Notes under the pieces: generated by a model
The model's database searches: none
Told to the model about the DNA's origin: nothing
Seen by the model: the letters and a program-made list of their open reading frames with translations, nothing else
Made by a program: the position numbers and the translations under genes
Assembly (NCBI GenBank): GCA_021613335.1
Contig: JAJTWR010000032.1
Coordinates: 1,191,001 to 1,255,000 of the forward strand
Direction of reading: 5' to 3'
DNA length: 64,000 nucleotides
DNA from: Whitmania pigra
Lineage: Eukaryota > Annelida > Clitellata > Hirudinida > Haemopidae
Part shown: positions 46,926 through 58,701 of the stretch, in pieces
How the letters are laid out: each line of letters begins with the position of its first letter
Position numbering within the stretch: the stretch's first letter is position 1

Positions 46926-47250
46926 CAATATTTTACATTATACATGAAATCATGGTATGACGACGAGCCTTGTCTCAACTTAAATACGGAAAAGAATGAC
47001 ATCAACCCAGTCAGAATTATGTAAAACGCTTGACATTTTGTTTGGCAGAAGTTGATAACGCAAAAAATGATTTGAAACAAATGCAGAATAAATATACAGA
47101 GTGCAAGTTAAAGAGTAATAATATTTTAAATTTTGCGTAATTAATAAAATTATTCACGATCTTTCTGAGTCTCGAGTCAACGGCAAAGAGAAATTTGAGT
47201 AAATATGGTTTTAAGAAACAATATCGAAATAAACCGCCTCTTTAGAAAAA

Positions 47251-48318
47251 ATGAATTGCTTGAATAATGCCGACACAGCAACTGTAAAACCAATCGAAGA
47301 AGTTTTAAAATTTTCAGTTCATATTCTGAGTTCTGATCCAGACGTAAATGAACAAGTTGCAGTGAAGACTTCACGAAAAAGGACCAAAAAGCAGGACAGA
47401 GTGGCAAAGGAAGCAAAAATCGAGTGCGGCATCTGCCTCGACGAAATCAAAGAAAGTAATGCAGGTAAGCCATCTGGATGTAGTCACATGTTTTGCGTGA
47501 AATGCATCACAAAATGGGCACAATCTCACGACACATGTCCTTACGATCGGATAAAATTTCATTTTTTGACCATCATCAACAAGAAAACTGGTGAACTGGT
47601 GAGACAAGTAGAGAAAAAAGAGAAGAAACCAAAAACCACTAAAAGCAGAACAAGCCGAAGAACGGTGAGATCTGAGTCAAACCCAAACCTAAATGCTTTC
47701 ACAAATAGAGCTGAGAGAACACCCCTTAACCCTTTCCCTGACCGTAACCAAAACTCTAATCTTAATTCTAGCCATTGCAGGACATGCATGTCTTATGAAC
47801 ATCCGGATATGATGGTAACCTGTGACACATGCTTGTCTCGATTTCATATGGAATGTTTGAGTAATGCCAACGATGTCGAGGCTGACGAATGGTCATGCAG
47901 AACCTGCCGGTCGTTGGGGGGATCGGACTCGAAAGAGCACCTCGTAATGCGGAATGCAGCAGTAAGAAGAAGAGTACTCCAACACTACAGAACTCACAAT
48001 CAAATGCTCTTTGCAGCTGGCAACGGTAGCGTCTTGGCTAACATCAGCAGTAGACCCTCGAACACAAACGGATATTCAGCTACCACCAGTGCATCTTCAA
48101 CTGTCGTCAACAAAAGGTTCACCGTCAACACTAAACTTCCTCAACAACCGTTTCAGCGAGAACATCGCCAGCCTGAAGGATTTGAGGCAGCTCAACCTCG
48201 GGACATTCTCTTTGAAATAATGAGATCCCAAGAAATGTTATTTGGACAAGTCAAATATCAAAGCACACATCCATTGATTAAACATCATCTTCCGAGATAT
48301 TCAAAAAACAAAAATTAA
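47251..48318 (+). CDS. PHRF1-like RING + PHD protein
   Basis: The gene encodes an intronless 355-residue protein. A basic stretch (residues 40-56) may be a nuclear signal. The RING has C59, C62, C77, H79, C82, C85, C96 and D99 (C3HC3D). A PHD finger follows with C176, C179, C191, C194, H199, C202, C216 and C219. RING followed by PHD is the order in PHRF1, a nuclear E3 ligase that also reads histones, but PHRF1 is far longer (over 1,500 residues in vertebrates), so this is a compact relative. The C-terminus is polar and without known domains. It is the only family member here with the PHD and may be closest to the ancestor of the RING-only genes. A polyadenylation signal lies just after the stop (AATAAA near 48333). 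Confidence 0.88.
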   Translation: MNCLNNADTATVKPIEEVLKFSVHILSSDPDVNEQVAVKTSRKRTKKQDRVAKEAKIECGICLDEIKESNAGKPSGCSHMFCVKCITKWAQSHDTCPYDRIKFHFLTIINKKTGELVRQVEKKEKKPKTTKSRTSRRTVRSESNPNLNAFTNRAERTPLNPFPDRNQNSNLNSSHCRTCMSYEHPDMMVTCDTCLSRFHMECLSNANDVEADEWSCRTCRSLGGSDSKEHLVMRNAAVRRRVLQHYRTHNQMLFAAGNGSVLANISSRPSNTNGYSATTSASSTVVNKRFTVNTKLPQQPFQREHRQPEGFEAAQPRDILFEIMRSQEMLFGQVKYQSTHPLIKHHLPRYSKNKN

Positions 48319-48349
48319 TGTTTTAATTTCTTAATAAAAGGGAATCGTT

Positions 48350-49250
48350 TTGAAAATGTTGTCATGTTTTCATGATAACGTTTAGTATTATGTTTCGGCG
48401 ACATTAAAGCATTTCAGTATGTTCTGGAACTCTCTTCATCTCTTCAACCATCACCATCAAAGACACTCGAGGAAGAAAATAATCCAAAATACTGGAAGTA
48501 TCGAGGCCTTTGTGACCCTGCACTACAGAAATTTATTATTAATTAATTATTATACTACGATGCGTTTGTTCTTTATTGAACTTTCTTAAGACAAGTTTTG
48601 TTTGAATTGGTAAATTCTTGAAATGAATTTTTGGTTTTGAATTTGTTTAAAAATATTACGCACATTGCTTGACTTTTACCTCTTTTTTTGCTGACATTCT
48701 GATTTCAATAGTGAAATTTAAAAATGATGTTAATAACCTAATAAACTGTGACTGGATTCCACAAAAAAAAAATACTAATTACTGTAGGCTTTTCAAAATT
48801 ACAAAATTTACTAAACTTTTAAAACTAATCGGCCTCTTCTAGACATTTGGTTAGGTTTGGATATCATAGGTGTGTTCGGCTCGTGAAAGAAAGTTGTCCA
48901 TTACGCTCGTTGTTGAGATATTATCGATGATCATGCAAGAAAGTATGAACGTTCATTAAATTGATTAATTACATTCTCTCACGAAGCTGTTGTCTCAGAT
49001 TTAAAGGGAAGCCATTTTTAAATCTCAGCTTCTCAATCGAACCGTTGAAACTACGGGAGTTAGATATTTTTTAAATTGAATGCTTAGAAATTCAAAACCC
49101 ATTTTGAACTCATAGAAAAGTTTATATGGTTAATCTCGAGATGATATGTACCTCAAGTAATTCTAATGTTATTTACACTTTTTTATGGAATTGTTTTATT
49201 ATAAAACTATTACATATTATTACTATAATAAAAATTATACATTATACATT
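48350..49250. other. Intergenic, no gene seen
   Basis: This AT-rich spacer lies between the RING-PHD gene and the secreted-protein cluster. No ORF or repeat is recognised. Confidence 0.5.
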
Positions 49251-49252
49251 AG

Positions 49253-49260
49253 TATAAAAG
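49253..49260 (+). promoter_or_regulatory. TATA box of secreted gene A
   Basis: TATAAAAG stands 43 bp before the ATG at 49303. This fits a short 5' UTR. Confidence 0.5.
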
Positions 49261-49302
49261 TATTTTTTTCAACCAGGACATAAAACAAGTTGCTTTGAAA
49301 AT

Positions 49303-50946
49303 ATGAAAATCATTACTTGTTGGTTCGCCTTGATGTTACTTACCTCTAGCAGAGCAGGTTGTGACTATTAATTATAAATAAATAATAGAAAAATATAGAA
49401 CGTTTGAAAATATTTATTTGCATATTCACAATAATTATTATTTATTCTGATTTAAATATCCACAATAATAAAGCAAATCCACAAAATAAGCAATTTTAAA
49501 CAATTTGAATCCTTTGTATTTTGAAACACGATGCAGCAGAAATTTATAGCAAATTTGCAATAAATTTAGTTTATTATAATAATACCAAATTTAATTATCA
49601 CAACATTAAACTGCAATTACAATTTTCAAATTTTTATTTCTTTTTTTAACAGATCAATGTTCCCAAAAGTCTCATAACGTTGGTCTGTTCCTTAAATGCA
49701 TTGTTCCTTCGTTAAAGAGGTTTACACACGTTCATTCAGACACACAATTTTATAAAGAACCTCGCCCTGTCGATTGCAAGTAATATTTTGATTGATTCAT
49801 CTTTGAAATTCCATGAAAAACATTTTCTGAAGAAACAATGAGATTGTTAATTAGTCGAATTACTTATTTTGTGACATTTAAAAAAAAAAAAAAACAAATT
49901 GGTCAACAAATAATTTTTCAACTTATTTAGATCTTCCTATACAAATACAAAGGAATGTATTGAATCAAATGGAGGGTTTTGCAAAGACCAAAATGAAATT
50001 CCTGAACTAATGCTGGAGTTTCTCGAAAGGTTTTGCAAAGCAGCCAATGGTGATTTCAACGTTGTTTATTTGTTCTTTGCATGGCTGTATCCGTCAAACG
50101 TCGATATTTTCATTTTATAACTTTCTCACGCTGCCAGTATAAACAATTTTTCATTTTCCCAAAATTTTTCACAGTTTGTAGAAGGTCTGTACCAAAATAG
50201 CAAAGGGGCATGACAATAATAGCAAAATTCGGAAATTTAAAGAATTTAATTAACGTAATTGATATTACATCGCAGAATACGCCACCCTCGACGTCTTGAA
50301 AATCACGCAAGATCTTGTCGATGCCAGTCGAATGTTCGACACTTATGGTCTTGCTCGATCATGCTTTCACGAAGCAGGTCACAGTGAAACACTTCTTCTC
50401 AGATGCATTTTGAGTCCAATTATGTGCAAAGGAAGTTAAGTTGTTGGTGATGTTCGACTTAAGTACTTCAACTTGGATGAATTATTAGCTACATTCAAAT
50501 TGGATGAATTATTAAGTACATTAAGTACATTCAGAGGAATAAACTCTTAAGTGCATTGACTTTAATACCATTTCCAGGTTGATTGAGGATATGTATGTGT
50601 GCCTGGTGTCAAGTTGGCGGGGAAAAAGCTGGGCTGAAGAGTTTAAGGATGATCTTGATTTTTTCCTGGAGAACGTTCACATCAAAATCAGAGAGGGTTA
50701 GTATAAGGTTTGCAAGCTAATTTAGAAATCAAAATTTAAATCCACTTTTTAATAAAAATTTCATTTATAATTAATTCTAGAATATTGCAAAAGATTTAGA
50801 ATTTTTATAATAAATTTTATTTTTAATGTATTTGAAAAGTCTTTGTTAATTTCTGGTTTAATTTCTTTTTAGATCCATTTTGTACCAGCAGGCTGACACT
50901 CCCGAACATGATGTGCAAAGTGCTTGAAAATAATTACATTAATTAA
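49303..50946 (+). CDS. Secreted Cys-containing protein A, unknown family
   Basis: The six-exon model is 49303-49357, 49653-49779, 49931-50049, 50276-50402, 50578-50696 and 50873-50946. Reading phases agree throughout and give 188 residues. Exon 1 is a signal peptide (M-K-I-I-T-C-W-F-A-L-M-L-L). The mature part starts D-Q-C-S and has spaced cysteines, including G-G-F-C-K-D-Q-N, R-S-C-F-H-E-A and a final D-P-F-C-T-S-R-L. Genes B and C share exon lengths, phases and cysteine positions. One junction is odd: after 50402 the intron begins AT instead of GT, so this donor is either non-canonical or dead. If unspliced, the protein would stop at 50439. No domain is recognised, and its function is unknown. 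Confidence 0.7.
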
Positions 50947-51637
50947 TATAAATTATACTTTACGTATTGATGTATTTTACAAAATATTATCTATTTACAG
51001 CTTGCCACTTTTTGTTAATGATCATGGTGATAATATTATTCATTCGACAGGCAAATGCAAAGACACATAAAAGTAAAGACACAGATTTGTAGAAGCTACT
51101 TTGTAACTTGTGATTTACTCTCTCAAATAAATGCGAACCATTTTGAAACTAAAACTTGTTAATAGGTGTTAGGGTTACATTTAATCTAACAACATTTATT
51201 TAATTGAGTATATTGAATTATATCGAGAGGATTAAAAAGTACCTTGAGAATGTTTGATTAATCAGCATTTAGACAAAAACTTCAAAAATCTGATATTTTT
51301 AATTATGTTATATTTTCAAAAAGTTGATCTTCATAATTTTGGAACAACATATTTATCAATGACGTTTAGTATATATTATTAAAACGAAGCAATAATAGCA
51401 CAACTATTCTAAAGTTGTTTCCAAACATTAATTAACATCTCCTTAGTCGCTGCAAGCCATCACATCTGTTTACGATGTGTACAAAGTTCAAATAACATTA
51501 ATTAACAAACAGCTCATCTCAACCTTTAACTTTTAATTTATTAGGGTTTTGTATAAAATAACATACAACTGTGATTGGGGTGATTAAGTTCTTAATTTCT
51601 GAATGTTATTTTAGTTGTATTTTTGTTGTTGTTGGAA

Positions 51638-53379
51638 ATGAAAGTCATACTTGTAGTTGCGTTTGTGCTGCTTTCAAACTGTTTAGCCAAAGGTTAGTGA
51701 CATATTTGGATGTTCTGTTAATGAAAAATAATAGTAATTATTACGATTATGATGATGATGATGATGATGGTAACCAAAATATTTCTTGTAATTTTTCCAA
51801 AATTTACTTGTGAAATGGAGCCCAGGATTAAATTATTGGTTTGATTCATTTTGAATAAAGATATTATTTTCAGATGTCAAGAGTAATTTTTATACTGGTA
51901 AGATTCGAAAATTCGTCTGAATTGTGATTAAAGCTTAAAAATGCTGTTGATTTCTAATAAATAGTAAATAAACAGAAACAACATGTTTTAGTAAAATCGA
52001 GCTTGGGTTTTTTTGTGTGATACACCTCCTAACAGCTTGTATTCTGGGAATTAGGAATTAGCGTGACAATATTAAAACAAATCTTAATTGACTAATTGGA
52101 CTAATTGGATAACTGCACAGATATCTGCTCAAAGGAACGCGATCACAACCGTATCATCCTGAGGAAGTGCATAATACCAAAACTGTACGAGTTGGCTTAC
52201 CTGAACTATGGACTTGCTTATGGAAGCACAGACAAACTTCAGAAGTCTCTCTGCAGGCAGGATGCATGGCAAAACATTCCATATTTCCACGACAATTATT
52301 CACTTGTTCCGATTTGTTTTATTACGGTTATAATTTGTAAATACGTACGTTATCCAAGCAAAAATTTTTAATTTGTAGTTTTCTATTTATCGGGACCCAT
52401 TATTCTGAAAAATAATAATTATATCAATAAGCTATCCATCGAATTTTTAAATATTACCTACTTAATACATAATAAATTAACCTGGACAGCATTCAAGAAC
52501 TAATTTATCTCCATTTATGTTATGTCCATTTGATCAACCAGCGACATCGGCAAACAGTTTTCATGTGTCGACGACATGGGTGGTTTCTGCCAAGATCAGG
52601 ATCATTTTGGACCAAACATCTTGATGTATTTGAACCACTTGTGCAGAAATCCAGAAGGTAATCCATTGCATTATTTTAATTTAATTTATTTAAAAATTAA
52701 ATAAAACATTAAAAACGATGTTTCAAACTAAGACGAAAGCTTTCTCGACAGATTTCTCAATGCTTCACCAAGTCGTTCAGCAATTGATTTCTCTCAGTAG
52801 CGATCAAATAACCGCCATCAACAATGACATCAATCCGTGCCTGAAAGAAGCCAATCACGATGTATATTTGGACAGTTGCTTGTTTGGGTCACAACACTGC
52901 GAGTCCAGGTCGGTTCATCCGGATGTTGATGATTTTGTTTTCAGGTGCATTTACCTGAAAAATAACTCATTGAATCATAGCAAAAAGCACCAAAACCTAC
53001 ATTAAGTTTGAGTCAGTGTAATATTACCACATTTGTTTATCTGAATTCTTGTTATTTTTGAGTTTTACTAATATTTGTTATACCATAAACTCATTTCCAG
53101 TTACAAATTCATGGATTTTGAAGACAATTACATCTGCGTAATGTCTGCTTTGCAAGCCATCCAAGGATTAAACATGGATGAAGTCATTAAAACCACAAGT
53201 CTGGCTATCAAAATACTAAAATTGGAAATTGGAGAAGGTGATTTGAAAGAATTTGTTTTTAAATGTATTTTTATCTCTTCAGTAACATTCCATTAAAAGT
53301 AAGCTTTGACAAATCATTCTCCGCAGATCCATTTTGTAACAGCAAACTTAGCATTGCTAAAAGACTCTGCCGGACTTAG
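51638..53379 (+). CDS. Secreted Cys-containing protein B, unknown family
   Basis: The seven-exon model is 51638-51692, 51874-51897, 52121-52256, 52542-52657, 52740-52944, 53101-53237 and 53327-53379. All phases fit and give 241 residues. The signal peptide is M-K-V-I-L-V-V-A-F-V-L-L-S. A 24-nt mini-exon (D-V-K-S-N-F-Y-T) is absent from A and C. Shared blocks are D-I-C-S, G-G-F-C-Q-D-Q-D, L-C-R, N-Y-I-C-V-M-S-A-L and D-P-F-C-N-S-K-L. The exon ending at 52256 uses a GC donor. For exon 5 the acceptor is uncertain: 52740 keeps the frame, while the position homologous to gene C (52733) would shift it. A TATA-like TATAAAATA lies at about 51553. Function is unknown. Confidence 0.72.
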
Positions 53380-54356
53380 ATGCTTCCAGTCGAGGGAAAT
53401 GGTCTGTAAAGACATAAACATACAGTTCATTAACATATCAAACAATCTAAATAAATGATTACCTCAAACAACATAATTAATTGGTTATGAGCTGTTTCTA
53501 AATCTTTTAATAGAAGAACATGTATAAGTTCTTCAGTTATACTCCAATTTCGTGAATATTGATTTTATGACAAAGCTTCTGGTGTTGGAAATTTCTGCAA
53601 CGTTCAATGAGAATTATTTGAGAGTTTCATTCGATACAACGACATTTGTTTATTAAAATCAAATATTAAAAACTTTGTGTTAAAAACTTCAACGTGCTCA
53701 ATTGCATTTAAAAGCATTAAAAATTCTGCTTAAAAATGTTGAAAGTAACAAAAACATGGAGTACCTGTAATAATGATTCACAGTTCAATGAGTACTAACA
53801 GACCTTTCACGTCTGTTTTTTTTTTATTTCACATAATTTTGCATGTTTTGGCAATTTGTTTTTTGCTATCAACGTTTTAGTTTGTCGTTTGTCATGTTTT
53901 TTAAACATTACTTTGCATCATCAATTTCAAGTGGATCGATGCAAATGTCAAAAGTTCTCATTTATAAACTGAACGCTAATGATCTTTAGCTAGGTCCCTT
54001 CAGGTGAATATTACTCTATTAATTATAATATATATTATTTTAATTATGATAATTACATATATTCTATATGGTTGACTGAAAATATATTCTGATTAACGGT
54101 AATACTTTGAAAGAACGTTTATAATAGTTAATACTAAGGTTAAGTTTAACTTTTGGAGTGGGGTTAAGGTTATAGATACAATTTAAGAGTTTGGGTTGGA
54201 GCTACTTATAAAATCGAAGCATTAAAGTGGTCTCAATTGTTTTTGCTATTTTATTTATTATTTTATAAAAATACTTATTATTATAACCATAATTATTATA
54301 GCAGTGACACTGCTATATTGCTAGATTTTACATAACTACTTTTACCAAGTTGAACA
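53380..54356. other. Spacer, duplicated at 57211-58060
   Basis: This is non-coding DNA between genes B and C. Most of it recurs at 57211-58060 with small deletions, as part of a duplication of the B-C boundary. TATAAAAT at 54208 may serve gene C. Confidence 0.6.
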
Positions 54357-55124
54357 ATGATGATCGCTTTCATCTGGATGGCTTTTTCTGTTCTTTGTTC
54401 AGATGCTGCAGGTAATTAAATATTTTTAGTATTTGTTGCTGCGCAATGTAATTTTAAAAATAAAATTATTTCTCGAGTTTTAGAATTGCTTTTCTTGTAA
54501 TAAACCTTAAAATCATAATTTTATCTCTTCAATTTAGTTTATTAATATTTAATAGTAATAATATGTAATAAGATCATAAAAACATTGGTTTTAAAAACAT
54601 GAATTTGTTTTACAGATCCATGTTCCAATCCCTCCCACGACTTTCATGTTGTAGAAAAGTGCGTTCTGCCACTTGCCAAAAAATTCTTTCCTTTGTACTT
54701 CTCCCCCTATGACGTCAAACCTACGGAAATTTTGGTTTGCAAGTACGTAATTTTTAGTAATAATATAATTAATAAATTAAATGTGATTAGAAATATATAT
54801 TGGATATAATTGTCGCATGAGCTCAATTTGACTTCATTGAACAGATAAATACAATAATCTCATTACAGGCCTCAAACGGAGAAGGCTCTTCCATGCTTTA
54901 CAAAAAATCAGGGATTGTGTAAAAATGAAAACAGAAGGTTGCTGGATATTTTTGGAAGAACTTGTTTATTCGGAAAAAGCGAGTATATCCGAATAACTTT
55001 GAGTAAAAATTTCACTTTAGAAATGACAATAACAATTCCGAAAATTGGTTCATATTTATATAATATTTATTACAGGCCGATTGAATTTCGGGTACTGCAA
55101 TTTGTAGAGAATGAATATTTGTAA
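54357..55124 (+). CDS. Secreted Cys-containing protein C, 5' exons
   Basis: Exons are 54357-54411 (signal peptide M-M-I-A-F-I-W-M-A-F-S-V-L-C), 54616-54742 and 54869 onward. Exons 1 and 2 have exactly the lengths of gene A (55 and 127 nt) and the same phases. The mature part starts D-P-C-S and includes E-K-C-V-L-P and G-L-C-K-N-E-N. The donor expected after about 54974 is missing (GGAA in place of GT). As read, exon 3 runs on to a stop at 55122-55124 and would give a short secreted protein. The downstream exons at 55683 and 56114 are the natural partners if splicing still occurs. Confidence 0.6.
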
Positions 55125-55680
55125 GAAATTTAGTAAATAAAATCAATTTAAATTAAGGTATTTATTTTTATTTTACTTATTTACGTTTTATTTAAATAAA
55201 TATAGCATAAATTAAATAACATATTTAGCATTATTTAAAGTAAAATTTATTTATTTCTGTTTCAGCCGAAACTAAGTTTTATTTTTGGACCTGTTTCGGC
55301 TGATGTAAAAAAATCACTTTTGGTCGGTCTGTAATGCAATCATGTTATGCTTAATGTAAAAACGTATTTCGTGCCAGTTTCGATCCACTGATGGTTTTCT
55401 AAATTTGTACTTGTATTTAGCCGATTTTTTGAGTGCCTTATGTATCCGAATAGGATGTGAAGGCACTTCTTAATCGATCCAACATTTACGTAGCGGGCCC
55501 CTACCCGAGGGCGCTCCCTGGCGGTGCGAGCTGGGTTGCGAGCATGACGAGCAACGACAGTTGTTTTCAATGCCATTCGCAGTTTCTCTGAGCCAACCCG
55601 CACGCCTTACAAAGCGGTGACAAATTTTTTAATGTCATTTTAATGAAAGTTAAAGTAAGCAAGTTATTTTTTATAATCTC
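55125..55680. other. Insert-like stretch with GC-rich patch
   Basis: AT-rich DNA is followed by a hairpin (55262-55303) and a GC-richer patch at 55490-55570 unlike its surroundings. It lies between gene C exon 3 and its next homologous exon, so it is probably an insertion. No coding sequence is supported. Confidence 0.45.
55262..55303. repeat. 11-bp inverted repeat (hairpin)
   Basis: TCAGCCGAAAC (55262-55272) and its exact reverse complement GTTTCGGCTGA (55293-55303) flank a 20-nt spacer. Confidence 0.8.
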
Positions 55681-55682
55681 AG

Positions 55683-56214
55683 ACGAAAAGATTGTTGGGC
55701 TGGTGAATCTTATGAGAAAATGCTTCATTGACCTGAATAGTACTCCTTTATTTAATTGCTTCACAAGCCCAAATTGCCAGGAAAAGCTTAGTAATTTATT
55801 AAGTATTATGTAAATTATTATAAAATATTGTAAACATTAATTATTACAATAAGCAATAACATTATAATAAACATTTTAAAAAAATAAACATAAACAAAAT
55901 AATTTATTAATATTATTTTATTATTATTATTATTAAGTTTATATTATAGTGTTTTACATTATTACATAGATGTTTTATTATGCTATAAAGTAATGTCTAC
56001 TTCAATATAATATTATGTAATATTAATTTACAAGAAATATATATGTATACATATTATAGCCACATAAAAGATTGGTTAAATAATTAATATTTAAGCTTAT
56101 CAATCAATTTCAGAGATTTTAATGCTTTTACCAACTGTATTCTTACGAGATGGAGGGAATAGTGAAACCTCCGAAACTTTGTCTTAAAGAATCTGATGCA
56201 GATGCAAAAATTAG
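55683..56214 (+). pseudogene. Gene C downstream exons, decayed
   Basis: After CTCAG, the frame at 55683 reads D-E-K-I-V-G-L-V-N-L-M-R-K-C and S-P-N-C-Q-E-K, homologous to exon 5 of gene B. A second block at 56114-56214 reads D-F-N-A-F-T-N-C-I-L-T-R-W and meets TAG at about 56160. The donor after the first block is not GT at the expected place. These lesions suggest that gene C is losing its 3' half. Confidence 0.55.
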
Positions 56215-56883
56215 GTAAGTATCCACAAAGGTGACAAATCAACAACCAATTTGCAAACGAAAATCCATGAAAATGTTTTTTCTTCCAACAGAAAAAAGAA
56301 GTTTTGTTTGATTTTCTATCAAGATTGACACCATTTATTAAAACTATTCATTAATAGATATTAATGAAATAATAATATTAATAATAATAATAACAATGGA
56401 AGAAACTACGAATAATCGTTTGACTGGAAGTTTGTGACTACAATCCAAGTTGGATAATATTAACAAAATGTAAAATATTAATAGATTCATTTTTATTCCT
56501 AACATAAAAATTATCGTCTTTGATAATGATTTTAATTCTCTGAATATCTCAAAATTTCTTCACTAAATCGCCTTGCAAAATACGGAATAAGCAATGCAAG
56601 TTTGGTTTAAGGACATTTAAGAGGTTGAATTTTTTTACTTGTAAATTATATATTAAATATTATAGATTGTTTTCATAATTCCATCTCAAATATTAACGTA
56701 GAAAGATATCTTTCTTTGGAAGCTTTTGTACTTTTCTGTGAATTTCATGAATAAATGGCTTAAGAAATCATTTAAGCTTCTACATTTCATTTTACGAAAT
56801 AATGAGGCACAACTCATAACTCCTAAAATCTCCAATTATAACTTAGATTTTGATTATTTATGATTATTTAAGATAAAGATTAA
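56215..56883. other. Intron or intergenic DNA
   Basis: This is AT-rich sequence with a short (AAT)n tract near 56375. No gene is visible. Confidence 0.5.
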
Positions 56884-58090
56884 CGAGTTGGCTTACCTAA
56901 ACGTTGGGCTTTCTATTGGAGAAAATGAAATATTATTACTTTTGAGTTATACTAATATTTGTTTTACCATCAACCCAATTTCAGTAACAAATTCATTGCT
57001 AATTACATATGCCATATATCATATATCATTAAAGCCACAATTTGGCGACCAAATTAGAAATTGGAGAAGTTGATTTGAAATAAATTATACATTCTTATCT
57101 CTCAACTAACATTCCATTACTATTCAAATGTAAACTTTGACCAATCATTCTCCGCAGATCCATTTTGTAACAGCAAACTTAGCATTGCTAAAAGACTCTG
57201 CCGGACTTAGATGCTTCCAGTCGAGGGAAATGGTCTGTAAAGACATAAACATACAGTTCATTAACATATCAAACAATCTAAATAGATGATCACCTCAAAC
57301 AACATAATTAATTGGTTATGAGATGTTTCTAAATCTCTTAATAGAAGAACATGTATAAGTTCTTCAGTTACACTCCAATTTCTTGAAAGCGTACAACGAG
57401 AATTATTTGAGAATTTCACTCTATTCAACGACATTTGTTTTATTAAATTCAAAAATTAAAAACTTTGTGTTAAAAACTTCAACATGCTCATTTGCATTCA
57501 AAAAAAAAATTAAAAATTCTGCTTAAAAATGTTCAAAGTAACAAAACATGGAGTACATGTAATATTGATTCACAGTTCAATAAATACTAACATACATGCA
57601 ATCGCACAATATTGCATTGAAAGGCAAATTTTTATATCCTCGAGGTTTTATTCTGTCGTTTGTCATGTTTTTAAACATTATTTTGAACCATAAATTTGAA
57701 TTGGATCGATGCAATCCAAATTTCTCATTTATGAATTAAACTGCTCCTCGAAGTAAGGCCTTCTCGGGTAAATATTATCGTATCGTTGAAGATAAAATAA
57801 TTTGTTTAACCTAATGTGTTGCAATGTTAGAGGGTTAGTATAAAAGTTATTACCAAAGTTAAATTTAAGTTACTTATAATTTAAGTAAAATTAAGGTTAA
57901 CTTTTGGATAGCGGTTAGGTTAAAGATATCGATATATTTAATTATAGATATAATTTGATTGTTATTTATTATAACAGTGATACGGTTTATATTTCGCTAG
58001 ATTATACATAACTATATTCTCGCTCTAGTGATTACTGTCTATGTTATTTGTACAGTTGCTACAGACAATTAAACCTTTTTTAATATTTGT
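56884..58090 (+). pseudogene. Broken duplicate of B 3' end and C 5' end
   Basis: E-L-A-Y-L-N-V-G-L at 56888 echoes gene B exon 3 (E-L-A-Y-L-N-Y-G-L). Sequence from 56945 follows 53060 onward with deletions in exon 6. The terminal exon D-P-F-C-N-S-K-L...R-T at 57158-57210 looks identical to gene B's at 53327-53379. The spacer and a ruined exon 1 (near 58020-58070) follow. The perfect terminal exon could still serve gene C as its last exon. Confidence 0.7.
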
Positions 58091-58324
58091 GGCTACACTA
58101 TTATAAATTTATTTATATTAATTATTATTAATTTTATTAGTAATTAGGGCAGTTAATAATGGCTAAACTTACCTCAAACTTTATGGCTAAAGTTATAAAA
58201 TCAAATAACATTTATAAATATTTTCAAAGGAAAACCTAAAAAAAAAGATTTCGCATTACAAAATGATGAGGCACAACTCAAATGCTTAAAAAACTTTAAA
58301 TAAAGCCATGATTTTTAAAATTTC

Positions 58325-58560
58325 ATTTTCTATTTCCATGTTGATTCAGGATACCTAGCAAAACCGACAGATTTTGGACAGCTGTTAGCAACTTCTTCGC
58401 AAGTTCAAGAGCCAGCTGAAGACCTATCTTATCAGGATATCCATACATGGACCAAGGCGCTTTTGATGCTATGCTTAAGGCGCCATTGAAATGAACTATT
58501 ATTATTCGACTTCCTTTCAAATGTTTCAGGAATGGAATCCATAGGTTAAATACAACATAT
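58325..58560 (-). pseudogene. Possible short-chain dehydrogenase relic
   Basis: A minus-strand frame contains P-F-L-K-H-L-K-G-S-R-I-I-I-V, then S-K-A-P-W-S-M-Y-G, then L-Q-L-A-L-E-L-A-K-K, reminiscent of the central part of SDR enzymes near their Y-x-x-x-K active site. The K spacing is wrong and the frame shifts before a C-P-K-S-V-G-F-A-R-Y-P-E-S-T-W run. No flanking exons were found. The call is weak. Confidence 0.3.
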
Positions 58561-58701
58561 GGCAACTTCATAGATGTTTGGTGTCGGTTTGAAAAATAAA
58601 AGATTTTTACAAATGTGTAAACAAACACTCGTAAATTTATTGAAAACGAAAGCCAAAAACTATTGCAACTACGAAATTCTGTGGAATAAGCTAATTAAAT
58701 C

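Noticed and set aside
55340..55603. 87-codon Arg-rich minus-strand ORF
   Set aside because: It lies in a probable insertion, has no domain or homologous copy, and its composition follows the GC-rich patch.
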